NCBI GenBank assembly: GCA_009840625.1
Contig: VXNJ01000001.1
Coordinates: 496,001-560,000, forward strand
Direction: 5' to 3'
Length of the DNA: 64,000 nucleotides
Origin: Chloroflexota bacterium
GTDB lineage: Bacteria > Chloroflexota > UBA11872 > VXNJ01
Made by a program: the position numbers and the translations under genes. Of the stretch, positions 18,368-26,385 are shown piece after piece; position 1 is the first letter of the stretch, and every line of letters starts with the position of its first letter. Below the pieces are notes generated by a model. It saw only the letters and a program-made list of their open reading frames with translations. It searched no databases and was not told where the DNA came from.

Positions 18368-18757
18368 ATGGCCGCCAGCGACCAAGCACCTGCAATTACC
18401 GCCTGGATGAAGCCGTCCTGCGGCTGGAGCAACGGCGTACGCGCGGTACTGGCCAAATACGGGCTCTCGTACGAGGACAAGGACATCATCAACATCCCCG
18501 ACAACTACATCGAGATGGTGATGAAGACCGGCCAGCGCTTCCAGCCCAGCCTCGAAATCAACGGTGAGATCGTGGCCGATGTTTCGGGCGAAGAGCTGGA
18601 ACAGTACCTGATTGCCCGCGGACTGGTCGCCGCGTCCGGTGACGACGCCGGCGTTCCGCTGGACGCCCCCTGTACCGACGAAGAGCACGCCGCGATGGCG
18701 GCCCGCATGGCCCCGCCGACCAATTCGGGCCTGACGCTGCGCGACATCTCCGACTGA
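18368..18757 (+). CDS. Glutaredoxin-like protein with C-terminal extension
   Basis: A 129-residue thioredoxin-fold protein. The redox motif is monothiol-like, CGWS, in WMKPSCGWSNGVRAVL, followed by a family-like segment QPSLEINGEIVADVSGEEL, where classical glutaredoxins have the cis-Pro and glutathione site. About 45 C-terminal residues lie beyond the fold. A GAGGGA ribosome site sits eight bases before ATG 18368, which is why I prefer it to GTG 18344. The FIST gene follows after 20 bases, so the two are probably cotranscribed. Fe-S transfer or reduction of mixed disulfides is the family-level role. Confidence 0.8.
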   Translation: MAASDQAPAITAWMKPSCGWSNGVRAVLAKYGLSYEDKDIINIPDNYIEMVMKTGQRFQPSLEINGEIVADVSGEELEQYLIARGLVAASGDDAGVPLDAPCTDEEHAAMAARMAPPTNSGLTLRDISD

Positions 18758-18777
18758 ATCAGCCTGAGGTGACCGAC

Positions 18778-19974
18778 ATGCGGTTCGCCTCGGCGCTGGC
18801 TGCCGACCAAGCGGCAGCGGACTCGATCCCGGCGCTGGTCGACTCTATTGCCGGCGAGGGCCCGCAAAACCCCGATCTGGCGCTGCTATTTACCGCCCCA
18901 ACCAGCGGGGCCGAGGCCGAGGCCCAGATTGCGGCGCTGGAAAGCACGCTGGCCCCGACCAATTCGATCGCCTGCTCGGCCGAATGGGTAATCGGCAACG
19001 ATCGCGAAGTCGAGGAGCGTCCGGCGGCCACCCTGCTGGCCGGCTGGGGCGAAGGAATGGCATGCTCGGCGTTCGAATTGGGCGACACCGATTGGAAAAC
19101 CATCTTCGGCACCCCGGAGGGACTGCGGGACCATCTAGAGCTTGATTTCGAACCCAAATTGTTCGTACTGCTGGCCGAACCGTTCACGGCCCCGCTCCGG
19201 CATCTGCTGCCGGCATTCGACAGCGCGTTCCCGGCCACGCCGGTCGTCGGCGGCGTCGCCAGCGGCGGCATGTCGCCCGGGATGACGCGCCTTTCGGCCA
19301 ATGGGCGGATCCGCGACGAAGGGGTCGTCGGTCTGGCTCTGGGCGGGGCGCTGGAGCCCGAAATCATCCTTTCGCAGGGCTGCCGTCCGATTGGCAACGA
19401 GTTTGAGGTGACCGGCGCCGAGCGCAGCCAGATTACCGAGTTGGATGGTCGCAAACCGACGCTTGTATTCCGCGACCTTTACCACGAACTCGATTCGGAT
19501 CTGCAGTCCTTCATCCGCAGCGGGGGACTGCTCATCGGGATCGCCGTCGACGACAGCGAAGACCCGCCCGGCCCATCGGATTACCTGATCCGCAACGTGT
19601 CCGGGGTCAATCCGGAAACCGGTGCGATCGGGGTGATGGATCTGGTCCGCAGCGGCCAAGTGGTCCGCTTCCACGTTCGCACCCCGGCGGCGGCGGCCGA
19701 CGATCTTGAATTGCTCTTGTCGCCCCAAGCGTTCGCGACCGCCCCGGCGGCGGCCCTGCTGTTTACCTGCAACGCCCGCGGCACCCGGCTATACGCCGAG
19801 CCGAATCGCGATGTCGGCATCGTCGGCCGCGCGATTGGCCGCCAAGTTCCGGTGGCCGGTTTCTTCGCCAACGGGGAACTGGGCCCGGTCGGGGCCTCCA
19901 ACTACCTGCATTCCTATTCGGCCAGCATCTGCCTGCTGAGACCGGCCGGCGAACGCGCAAGCTGGCCGTCCTGA
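18778..19974 (+). CDS. FIST domain protein (FIST_N plus FIST_C)
   Basis: A 398-residue protein made of a FIST_N segment (about 1-220) and a FIST_C segment (about 221-380) ending in the family block GFFANGELGPVG...YLHSYSAS. FIST domains are predicted small-ligand sensors, proposed for amino acids and found alone or fused to signalling modules; here the protein is stand-alone without an output domain or signal peptide. A TGAGG ribosome site favours ATG 18778 over GTG 18769. It shares an operon-like arrangement with the glutaredoxin. Confidence 0.85.
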   Translation: MRFASALAADQAAADSIPALVDSIAGEGPQNPDLALLFTAPTSGAEAEAQIAALESTLAPTNSIACSAEWVIGNDREVEERPAATLLAGWGEGMACSAFELGDTDWKTIFGTPEGLRDHLELDFEPKLFVLLAEPFTAPLRHLLPAFDSAFPATPVVGGVASGGMSPGMTRLSANGRIRDEGVVGLALGGALEPEIILSQGCRPIGNEFEVTGAERSQITELDGRKPTLVFRDLYHELDSDLQSFIRSGGLLIGIAVDDSEDPPGPSDYLIRNVSGVNPETGAIGVMDLVRSGQVVRFHVRTPAAAADDLELLLSPQAFATAPAAALLFTCNARGTRLYAEPNRDVGIVGRAIGRQVPVAGFFANGELGPVGASNYLHSYSASICLLRPAGERASWPS

Positions 19975-19999
19975 TCGCCCCGGAAAAACCGTCCAAACC

Positions 20000-21166
20000 T
20001 CAAAAATCGATCCAGGTGCCGTCGGGCAACTGCAATTCGTCAGTGGGAGCCGGTCGATGCCGTCGCTTGCGCTCAAGCGCCCGCGCCCGTTCTAGGTCGA
20101 GGGTGATACCCAATCCGGGAGCATCCGGCGGATACATGTAACCACGCCGGGGTTCGGGAATCCCGTCGAATATCTCGTGGAATTGCTCCGGAAACGGCCA
20201 TATCACCTCCTGGATCAGGAAGTTGTGACAGGCCAGGTCAAGCTGCAGACTGGCCATCGTGTTGACCGGCGACTGGGGGTTGTGCGGGGCCAGGCTGATC
20301 AAGTGCGCATCGGCGTAGTCCGCGATCTTCTTGACTTCGGTGATGCCGTGAGCATGCACTATGTCGGGCTGGATTATGTCCACCCATTCGTTTTCGATCA
20401 GGGGCTGGAACTGCCAGCGTGAGTAAAGCCGCTCGCCGGTGGCCAGCGGCGTCGGGCACCGCTCTCGCAGCATCCTAAAGCTCTCTGCGGCCTCGAACCG
20501 GGTCGGTTCTTCAAGAAAAAGAATGTCGAAGTCTTTGACCCGTTCGGCGAATGCCACCACGTCGACCGGCCGCAGTCTCCCGTGGGTTTCAAGCAGAAGG
20601 TCGAATTCGGGCCCGACGAACTCGCGGGCGGCGGCGACCACGGCGGCACCGCGGCGGACCGCGGGCCGCGGGTCGAAGCGTTCCCGTCTTGGTCCCGCGC
20701 CCGGATCGGAAGGAGTTGCCATGAACTTGACCGCAGTCCAGCCATCGTCAATCAGCGGCCCGAGCGCGTCGGGGACGGATTCCGGGGTCGGCAACTGGGC
20801 ATGGTTGTAAAGGCGCACGCGGTCGCGCAACGGCCCGCCCAGGAGCCGGTAGATCGGAACCCCCAGGGCCTGCCCGCGGATGTCCCACAGGGCCACATCG
20901 ATCGCTCCCATGGCCGAGGCGGTCACCGCGCCTCCGCGACGCCGGTCGCCCAGGTACAGCCGCCACCAGATGTCCTCCGAGGCCAGCGGATCCATCCCGC
21001 GGATTACCTCGCCCATCTCTCCCAGGCAGGACCGCACGCTCTGGCTGCGCCCCATCAAAGTAGCCTCGCCCAGGCCGGTGATGCCGGCATCGGTTCGCAC
21101 CAGCGCCCACACGAATGAGCGCCCCGGGCGCCGATATGTACAGACGTCGACGGCGGTGATCTGCAT
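20000..21166 (-). CDS. Enolase-superfamily (mandelate racemase/muconate lactonizing) sugar-acid dehydratase
   Basis: A 388-residue MR-subgroup enzyme most like D-galactonate dehydratases. Such enzymes remove water from aldonic or aldaric acids using Mg2+. Visible motifs are the first metal-ligand block LLLETHGRL, second ligand LFLEEPTR, third ligand TGERLYSRW, the QPDIVHAHGITE block and a base-bearing APHNPQSP block. The first ligand, normally Asp in D-x-H-G-R, is Glu here. ATG 21166 has a TGGAG ribosome site; an earlier in-frame start at 21205 would add 13 residues. It is divergent from the sulfatase, a pairing that could serve breakdown of sulfated sugars. Confidence 0.85.
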   Translation of the reverse strand: MQITAVDVCTYRRPGRSFVWALVRTDAGITGLGEATLMGRSQSVRSCLGEMGEVIRGMDPLASEDIWWRLYLGDRRRGGAVTASAMGAIDVALWDIRGQALGVPIYRLLGGPLRDRVRLYNHAQLPTPESVPDALGPLIDDGWTAVKFMATPSDPGAGPRRERFDPRPAVRRGAAVVAAAREFVGPEFDLLLETHGRLRPVDVVAFAERVKDFDILFLEEPTRFEAAESFRMLRERCPTPLATGERLYSRWQFQPLIENEWVDIIQPDIVHAHGITEVKKIADYADAHLISLAPHNPQSPVNTMASLQLDLACHNFLIQEVIWPFPEQFHEIFDGIPEPRRGYMYPPDAPGLGITLDLERARALERKRRHRPAPTDELQLPDGTWIDF

Positions 21167-21299
21167 TAGCTTGTGCTCCAGAGGAAACGGCCGCCCGCCC
21201 GGCAAGAATCGACGCCGGCGACCGGCCCAAAATAGCGTGGTCGGGTCGGCGAAGTATTTTCAGCGACCCGCGACCCGCATCCAACCCACGGAACGGCCG

Positions 21300-22748
21300 A
21301 TGGCTAGCGCGCAACGTCCCAACATCCTCTTCCTCACGACCGACCAGCAACGGTTCGACTGCCTGGGCGTTAATTCAGGCGGATACGTGAAGACTCCCAA
21401 TATCGATCGCCTGGCCGCCGAGGGCGTCAATCTGACCGGGGCCTTCGTGAACAACCCGGTCTGCATGCCCTCGCGGGCGACGTTGCTGACCGGTCGCTAC
21501 CCTCGCAACCATGGGGTCACCTCGAACGGGTTCACGCTGCCGGAGGATGAAGTCTCCATCGCCGAGATCCTCTCGCAAGCCGGCTACCGGACCGGCAACC
21601 TCGGCAAACTGCACTTCCTGCCCCATTCCAACCGCGACTACGATCGGGCTCACCCCGCGTACGGATTCGACGTCCACGTCAACGCCGACGAACCGGGCTG
21701 CTATCCGGACGATTACATCCGCTGGATCCGGCGAGTGGCGCCGGGCATGGAGGAAAAAGTCGGCGTGCCGCACCCGATCACCGGCGACCGCAACATCCTG
21801 TACTGGGACTTCGACGCTCCCGAGGAACTCAGTTACAGCGCCTGGGTGGCCGATCAGACGATCGGCTTCATCGACGCGTCGGGCGAAACGCCCTGGTTTG
21901 CCATTGCCGGTTTCTACCTGCCGCACTCCCCGTGCAATCCGCTGCCCAAATACCTCGACCTTTACCCGCGCGATAGCGTGCCGCCACCAGACGTGATCCC
22001 TGGCGAGCTGGACGACAAGCCCACTACCGTTCGTCGGATCGCCGAGGCCGTTCTGCCCGAAGACGAGGAGACAGTAATGCAGTTCAGGCGCTACTACTAC
22101 GCCAGTTGCAGCATGATCGACCACCATTGCGGACGCATCGTCGAGCACCTGCGGCAAACGGGCCAACTCGACAACACTTTAGTAGTCTTCTACTCCGACC
22201 ACGGCGACGCCTGCGGCGACAACTTCACGATGGCCAAGCACGAGGCCCATTACGACTCCTGCCTCCGGGTCCCGATGGTTTGGCGCTGGCCGGACAGGAT
22301 CCCGGCGGGCAGCAGTTTTGAGGGGTTCTTCGAAGGAGTTGACCTGGTCCCGACTCTGCTCGCGGCTCTCGGCTTGCAGGTACCCGACCGCGTCGACGGC
22401 AGCTCCCTGTGGGAGCAGCTGACGGGCTCGGGCGGCGGCGGCAAGGAATCGGTGCTGGTCGAGTACTTCAATCCCGGCAACGACCAGGTCCAAACCGAGA
22501 TCTCGCGTCACACTCGCTACTACCAGGGCGGGTCTTCAGTGTTAACCCTGATCAATTCCGAATACAAGTACTGGATCAACGACGAAGGCGAAGAAATTCT
22601 CTATGACCGGGCCGAGGATCCGGGCGAACACGTGAATCTGGCGTGCTCCCCCGGACACGCCGCCCAACTGGCGCGGATGCGGAAGGCGCTGCTGCAGAAA
22701 CTGGCCACGACCTACGATCGCCGCCACCGCAAGCTGGCGCTTTATTAG
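21300..22748 (+). CDS. Cys-type sulfatase
   Basis: A 482-residue type I sulfatase. The N-terminus carries NILFLTTDQQR with the metal-binding Asp pair, and the signature CMPSRATLLTGRYP contains C55, the residue oxidised to formylglycine. The later block FYSDHGDACGD supplies further metal ligands. The C-terminal part has the usual ILYDRAEDPGE segment. No clear signal peptide, so it may be cytoplasmic and act on imported sulfated sugars. A matching formylglycine-generating enzyme is encoded 27 bases downstream on the opposite strand. Substrate unknown; choline-sulfatase-like and carbohydrate sulfatases share these motifs. Confidence 0.92.
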   Translation: MASAQRPNILFLTTDQQRFDCLGVNSGGYVKTPNIDRLAAEGVNLTGAFVNNPVCMPSRATLLTGRYPRNHGVTSNGFTLPEDEVSIAEILSQAGYRTGNLGKLHFLPHSNRDYDRAHPAYGFDVHVNADEPGCYPDDYIRWIRRVAPGMEEKVGVPHPITGDRNILYWDFDAPEELSYSAWVADQTIGFIDASGETPWFAIAGFYLPHSPCNPLPKYLDLYPRDSVPPPDVIPGELDDKPTTVRRIAEAVLPEDEETVMQFRRYYYASCSMIDHHCGRIVEHLRQTGQLDNTLVVFYSDHGDACGDNFTMAKHEAHYDSCLRVPMVWRWPDRIPAGSSFEGFFEGVDLVPTLLAALGLQVPDRVDGSSLWEQLTGSGGGGKESVLVEYFNPGNDQVQTEISRHTRYYQGGSSVLTLINSEYKYWINDEGEEILYDRAEDPGEHVNLACSPGHAAQLARMRKALLQKLATTYDRRHRKLALY

Positions 22749-22775
22749 GCCGCGAAAATTGCCGCCGGAAGCCCG

Positions 22776-23636
22776 TCAGGGGTCGCGGGCGCACCGGAAT
22801 CCGAGATTGCCGGCGCCGGTGTCGGGGGTGTTTCGGTTGCGCGCCGCCACCCGGTAGCGGTTGCAGTAGGAATCATGGCAAAGGTAAGACCCGCCGCGCA
22901 TCACCCGGGCCGAGCCCTCGGCAGGGCCGCGCGGATTAAGAGGTGAGGCGCTCAGGTGGTGGTTGGGGCTGAACCAGTCCTGACACCACTCCCAGACGTT
23001 GCCGGCTACGCCGTACATCCCGTAGCCGTTGGGTTCGAACGATTTGACCGGACAGGTTCCCAGATACCCGTCGTCGCGGGTGTTCAGGTCCGGGAACTTG
23101 CCTTGCCAGATGTTGGCCATGTGTTTGCCGGCCGGAGTCAGATCGTCACCCCAGGGATAAACGGCCTGGACCAATCCGCCGCGCGCGGCATATTCCCATT
23201 CGGCCTCGGTCGGCAGGCGCTTGCCGGCCCAGCGGCAGTACTCGGCGGCGTCGTTCCAGGACACCTGCACGACCGGATGGTCGGGACGCTTGCGCACGTT
23301 CGATCCGGGGCCTTCGGGATGGCGCCAGCTGGCGCCATTGATCGCCAGCCACCAGGGGACCTCGTTGACCCGTTGCGGATTGCCGCGCAGCAATCTGCCC
23401 GGAACCAACAGTTGGAAGACGAATGACCAACCGAAGCGCTCCGACTCAGTCTTGTATCCGGTCGCGCGAACGAACCGACCGAACTCGCGGTTGGTCACCG
23501 GCGTCAAATCGATGAAAAACGGGTCGATCGCGACTTCTCTAATCGGACCTTCCCCGTCGTCGGGGAATCCGTCGCTGCTCTCGGTGCCCATCAGGAAAGT
23601 TCCGCCGTCCAGCAACACCATGCCCTCGGGCGCCAT
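22776..23636 (-). CDS. Formylglycine-generating enzyme (SUMF1-type sulfatase maturase)
   Basis: A 286-residue FGE-sulfatase domain protein. The block beginning MVLLDGGTFLMG opens the domain, followed by DHPVVQVSWNDAAEYCRWAG, TEAEWEYAARGG and GNVWEWCQDW. Near the C-terminus, GGSYLCHDSYCNRYR keeps both cysteines (C253 and C258) that bind copper and act in true FGEs; many relatives with other functions lack them. The FGE oxidises the Cys of C-x-P-x-R motifs to formylglycine, and such a sulfatase lies next door. ATG 23636 has a GGGAG ribosome site; the frame is open upstream across the aminotransferase end. Confidence 0.92.
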   Translation of the reverse strand: MAPEGMVLLDGGTFLMGTESSDGFPDDGEGPIREVAIDPFFIDLTPVTNREFGRFVRATGYKTESERFGWSFVFQLLVPGRLLRGNPQRVNEVPWWLAINGASWRHPEGPGSNVRKRPDHPVVQVSWNDAAEYCRWAGKRLPTEAEWEYAARGGLVQAVYPWGDDLTPAGKHMANIWQGKFPDLNTRDDGYLGTCPVKSFEPNGYGMYGVAGNVWEWCQDWFSPNHHLSASPLNPRGPAEGSARVMRGGSYLCHDSYCNRYRVAARNRNTPDTGAGNLGFRCARDP

Positions 23637-23730
23637 TACACCGGTCTCCCGGACGGCTGGTCGGGGTTCAACTTCCGGAACACCGGACCGGGGCGGTGGG
23701 CAGCAGTCCGGCGTCAAGCTAGGCCGCCGA

Positions 23731-24906
23731 TCACGCGAGAAACTCGGCGACGCGGTCGAGTCCACGGGCAATGGTCTCCATGTCGGTGGCAAAGCTGAGA
23801 CGCACGGTTGCATCCATTCCAAACGCTTCGCCGGGCACCACCGCTACCCGCCCTTCTTCAAGCAGCCGCTGGGCAAATTCGACCGAACCGGCAACTCCCA
23901 GCCGCGAGTAGTTGGCCGAGACGTCGGGCAGGACGTAAAAAGCGCCCTGCGGTCGCGGGCAGGTAACGCCCGGCATGGCGTTGAGGCGTTCGAAGCAGTA
24001 GCGTCCGCGGCGGGCAAACTCCTCGCGCCGTTCGGCCACTATCGCTTGATCGCCGGCTAGAGCGGCCGCATAGCCGAATTGGGTGAAGTTACAGGCCCCG
24101 GACGTGGTCTGGGTCTGAATCTTGGCCATCGCCCCGATGATCTCTGCCGGACCGGCCGCAAATCCCAATCGCCAGCCGGTCATCGCGTAGGTCTTGCTGG
24201 AGGCATTGAACGTTACCGTGCGCGCGTAGGCGTCGTCCGACAGGCTGGCGAAGTTGGCAAAACTTGCCCCGCCAAAAACCAGCTGGTCATAGATCTCGTC
24301 GGCCAGGACGATCACTTCTGAGCCGGCCAGGACTTCGGCGATCGCCGCCGCTTCCTCCGGTGAATAGACGAATCCGCCCGGGTTGGACGGTGAGTTGAAC
24401 ACGAATGCCCGGGTTCGATCGGACAGCGCCGCGGCGACCTGATCAGGAGTCAATTTGTAGTCGTTTTGCGGACTCCCCTCCACGATCACCGGGACGCCGT
24501 CGCAGAGCGCGACCTGCTCCGGAAACGAGACCCAGTACGGCGCCGGCACGATCACCTCGTCACCCGGGTCCAGGATGGCCGCGAACGCCAGAAACAAGGC
24601 TTCCTTGCCGCCGCAAGTGACGATCAGCTGGTCGGATCGGTAATGCAGCCCGGCATCGCGCGCCAGGGCATCGACTATCGCGGTCTTTAGCGGCACGATC
24701 CCCGAAGCCGGGGCCGCGTATCCGGTCTGGCCACCCTGGAGGGCGTCGATGGCAGCTCGCTTGACGTGGTCCGGGGTGTCGAAATCGGGCTCGCCGGCGC
24801 CGAAGCTGACGACGTCGACGCCTTCGCGGCGCAACTGGGCGGCCCGACCGGTCACCGCCATGGTGGCCGATTCGGCCATGCGAAGAGCACGCTGGGAGAT
24901 TTGCAT
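23731..24906 (-). CDS. Class I aminotransferase, aspartate aminotransferase-like
   Basis: PLP-dependent fold type I enzyme of 391 residues, closest to the subgroup Ib aspartate/prephenate aminotransferases. Visible are YAAPASGIVPLKTAI, the cofactor loop VTCGGKEALFLAF, NSPSNPGG, LADEIYDQL with the Asp that binds the pyridine nitrogen, the Schiff-base Lys in ASSKTYAMTGWRLG, and the C-terminal substrate Arg in VRLSFA. I start at ATG 24906, where homologues start (MQISQRALRM); an earlier in-frame codon at 24954 is possible. Amino-acid specificity cannot be fixed from sequence. Confidence 0.9.
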   Translation of the reverse strand: MQISQRALRMAESATMAVTGRAAQLRREGVDVVSFGAGEPDFDTPDHVKRAAIDALQGGQTGYAAPASGIVPLKTAIVDALARDAGLHYRSDQLIVTCGGKEALFLAFAAILDPGDEVIVPAPYWVSFPEQVALCDGVPVIVEGSPQNDYKLTPDQVAAALSDRTRAFVFNSPSNPGGFVYSPEEAAAIAEVLAGSEVIVLADEIYDQLVFGGASFANFASLSDDAYARTVTFNASSKTYAMTGWRLGFAAGPAEIIGAMAKIQTQTTSGACNFTQFGYAAALAGDQAIVAERREEFARRGRYCFERLNAMPGVTCPRPQGAFYVLPDVSANYSRLGVAGSVEFAQRLLEEGRVAVVPGEAFGMDATVRLSFATDMETIARGLDRVAEFLA

Positions 24907-25091
24907 AGTCAGGGCACTGCCTGGAGGGCGTCGGAACGATCGTCGATTGGCCAAGCCAAACCGAACGATTTTGACCTAACGCCGACCGAACCGAACCGGC
25001 GACGGGTAAATTGATGACGCAACTCAGAACCGAGTTCGGATTCCAGGAGGCGGCTGCTATCGCCGCGGGCTGCCAGGGGGCAAATCAGATC

Positions 25092-25856
25092 ATGAACAAC
25101 CTCGAATCGAAGGTCGCGGTAGTCTCCGGCGCAGGGCGGGGCATCGGCCGATCGATCGCCATCGCCCTGGCCCGCGCCGGCGCCGACGTCGTGGGGTGCT
25201 CGCGCACGGTGAGCGAGCTCGAATCCCTGGCGAGCGAAATCAAACAGCTGGGGCGGCGCTGCGCGACCGCCCGCGTCGACGTGGCCGATTGGGAAAACGT
25301 CAAGCATTTCGCCGAAACGGTCGTCGCGGAATTCGGGCGCTGCGACATCCTGGTCAACAACGCCGGCGGGACGTTTGCCGAGGGGGAGTTGGCCGACAGC
25401 GACCCGGCACTTTGGACCAAGACCGTCGACATCAACCTGTACGGCACTTACTTCCTGACAAGGGCCCTGCTGGCCGACATTCCCAGCGGCGGCAAGATCA
25501 TAAACATCGCCTCCGGCATGGGCTTGGCGGCGTTGCCCGGCAACAGTTCGTACGCGGCCGCCAAGGCGGCTGTGCACATGCTCACGCAGGTTCTTTCGCA
25601 GGAAGTCTGGGAACGCGGGATCGAAGTGAACGACGTGATTCCAGGGCTGGTGGCGACCACCAACGTGACCTGGGCCAGCGACCGGTCTTCGGTGGATACG
25701 GTGCTGGCCGAATTCGCGGATCGGCCGGTGCCGTTCGCAGCTTCCGAACGCGTCAAGCACCCTGACGAGGTCGGCGAACTGGTCGCCTGGATGGCCGGCC
25801 TGCCGCCCGGGGGCCCAACCGGCCAGTCATTCTCGCTGGCGCGCCGACCACTCTAA
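25092..25856 (+). CDS. SDR family oxidoreductase
   Basis: Classical short-chain dehydrogenase/reductase of 254 residues. Cofactor motif SGAGRGIGRS, NNAGG motif, and the catalytic Tyr-Lys in SYAAAKAAV are all present. ATG 25092 fits the usual start a few residues before the first strand; an earlier start at 25011 would add a non-conserved leader. It is divergent from the aminotransferase gene. Substrate unknown; alcohols of sugars, polyols or 3-oxoacyl groups are typical for the family. Confidence 0.88.
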   Translation: MNNLESKVAVVSGAGRGIGRSIAIALARAGADVVGCSRTVSELESLASEIKQLGRRCATARVDVADWENVKHFAETVVAEFGRCDILVNNAGGTFAEGELADSDPALWTKTVDINLYGTYFLTRALLADIPSGGKIINIASGMGLAALPGNSSYAAAKAAVHMLTQVLSQEVWERGIEVNDVIPGLVATTNVTWASDRSSVDTVLAEFADRPVPFAASERVKHPDEVGELVAWMAGLPPGGPTGQSFSLARRPL

Positions 25857-25947
25857 TTCGAGACTCGGGCGCTAAGGTCTATGGAAGGTTCCGCGTCCGA
25901 GTCCGTAAACTGGCTTGAGCGTGAGGCCGGCTCCGTTTGTCGATCAT

Positions 25948-25974
25948 TGGAATAATTGGGGCTGGAATAATTGG
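25948..25974 (+). promoter_or_regulatory. Tandem direct repeat upstream of the signalling operon
   Basis: The 12-base unit TGGAATAATTGG occurs perfectly at 25948-25959 and 25963-25974, a 15-base period, ending 36 bases before the GTG of the STAS gene. Each unit contains AATAATT, strikingly AT-rich for this genome. Two identical sites at near one-and-a-half helical turns suggest a protein-binding site or paired promoter elements for the following operon. Confidence 0.5.
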
Positions 25975-26010
25975 CACTGAATCTTTGCCCGCGCTGGAAT
26001 TGGATGGACC

Positions 26011-26346
26011 GTGATTGACACCGCCCGCGAGGGTCCAATACTGATCGCCGGACTCTCCGGCCGCATCGACGGGACCAACGCCCGACAAGTACAGACCGAA
26101 TTGGAATCGGCGCTCGGCGACGATGACCGCCGACTGCTGCTGGATTTCGCGGACCTCTCCTACATCTCCAGCGCCGGGCTTCGGGTTGTACTGCTGGTGG
26201 CCCGCCAGCTCGACCAAAAGGGCGGACAGCTGGCAGTCTGCAGTCTTAGCGAGTCGATTTCCGAAATATTCAAGATCTCCGGATTCGACAAGATCATCAA
26301 CGTCCACGCCGATAGGCCCGCCGCTCTCGCCGACCTGCAGGGCTAG
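26011..26346 (+). CDS. STAS domain anti-sigma factor antagonist
   Basis: A 111-residue single STAS domain of the SpoIIAA/RsbV type. The block LLLDFADLSYISSAGLRVVL contains S54 aligned with the phosphorylated Ser of SpoIIAA. In partner switching the unphosphorylated antagonist binds the anti-sigma kinase and frees the sigma factor; phosphorylation turns it off. An RsbW-like kinase and a PP2C phosphatase are encoded in the same operon, giving both enzymes that would act on S54. GTG start. Confidence 0.9.
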   Translation: MIDTAREGPILIAGLSGRIDGTNARQVQTELESALGDDDRRLLLDFADLSYISSAGLRVVLLVARQLDQKGGQLAVCSLSESISEIFKISGFDKIINVHADRPAALADLQG

Positions 26347-26385
26347 GGCCGAGCCCGACTAGAGTCCTCCACAAAGACTTTTCCG

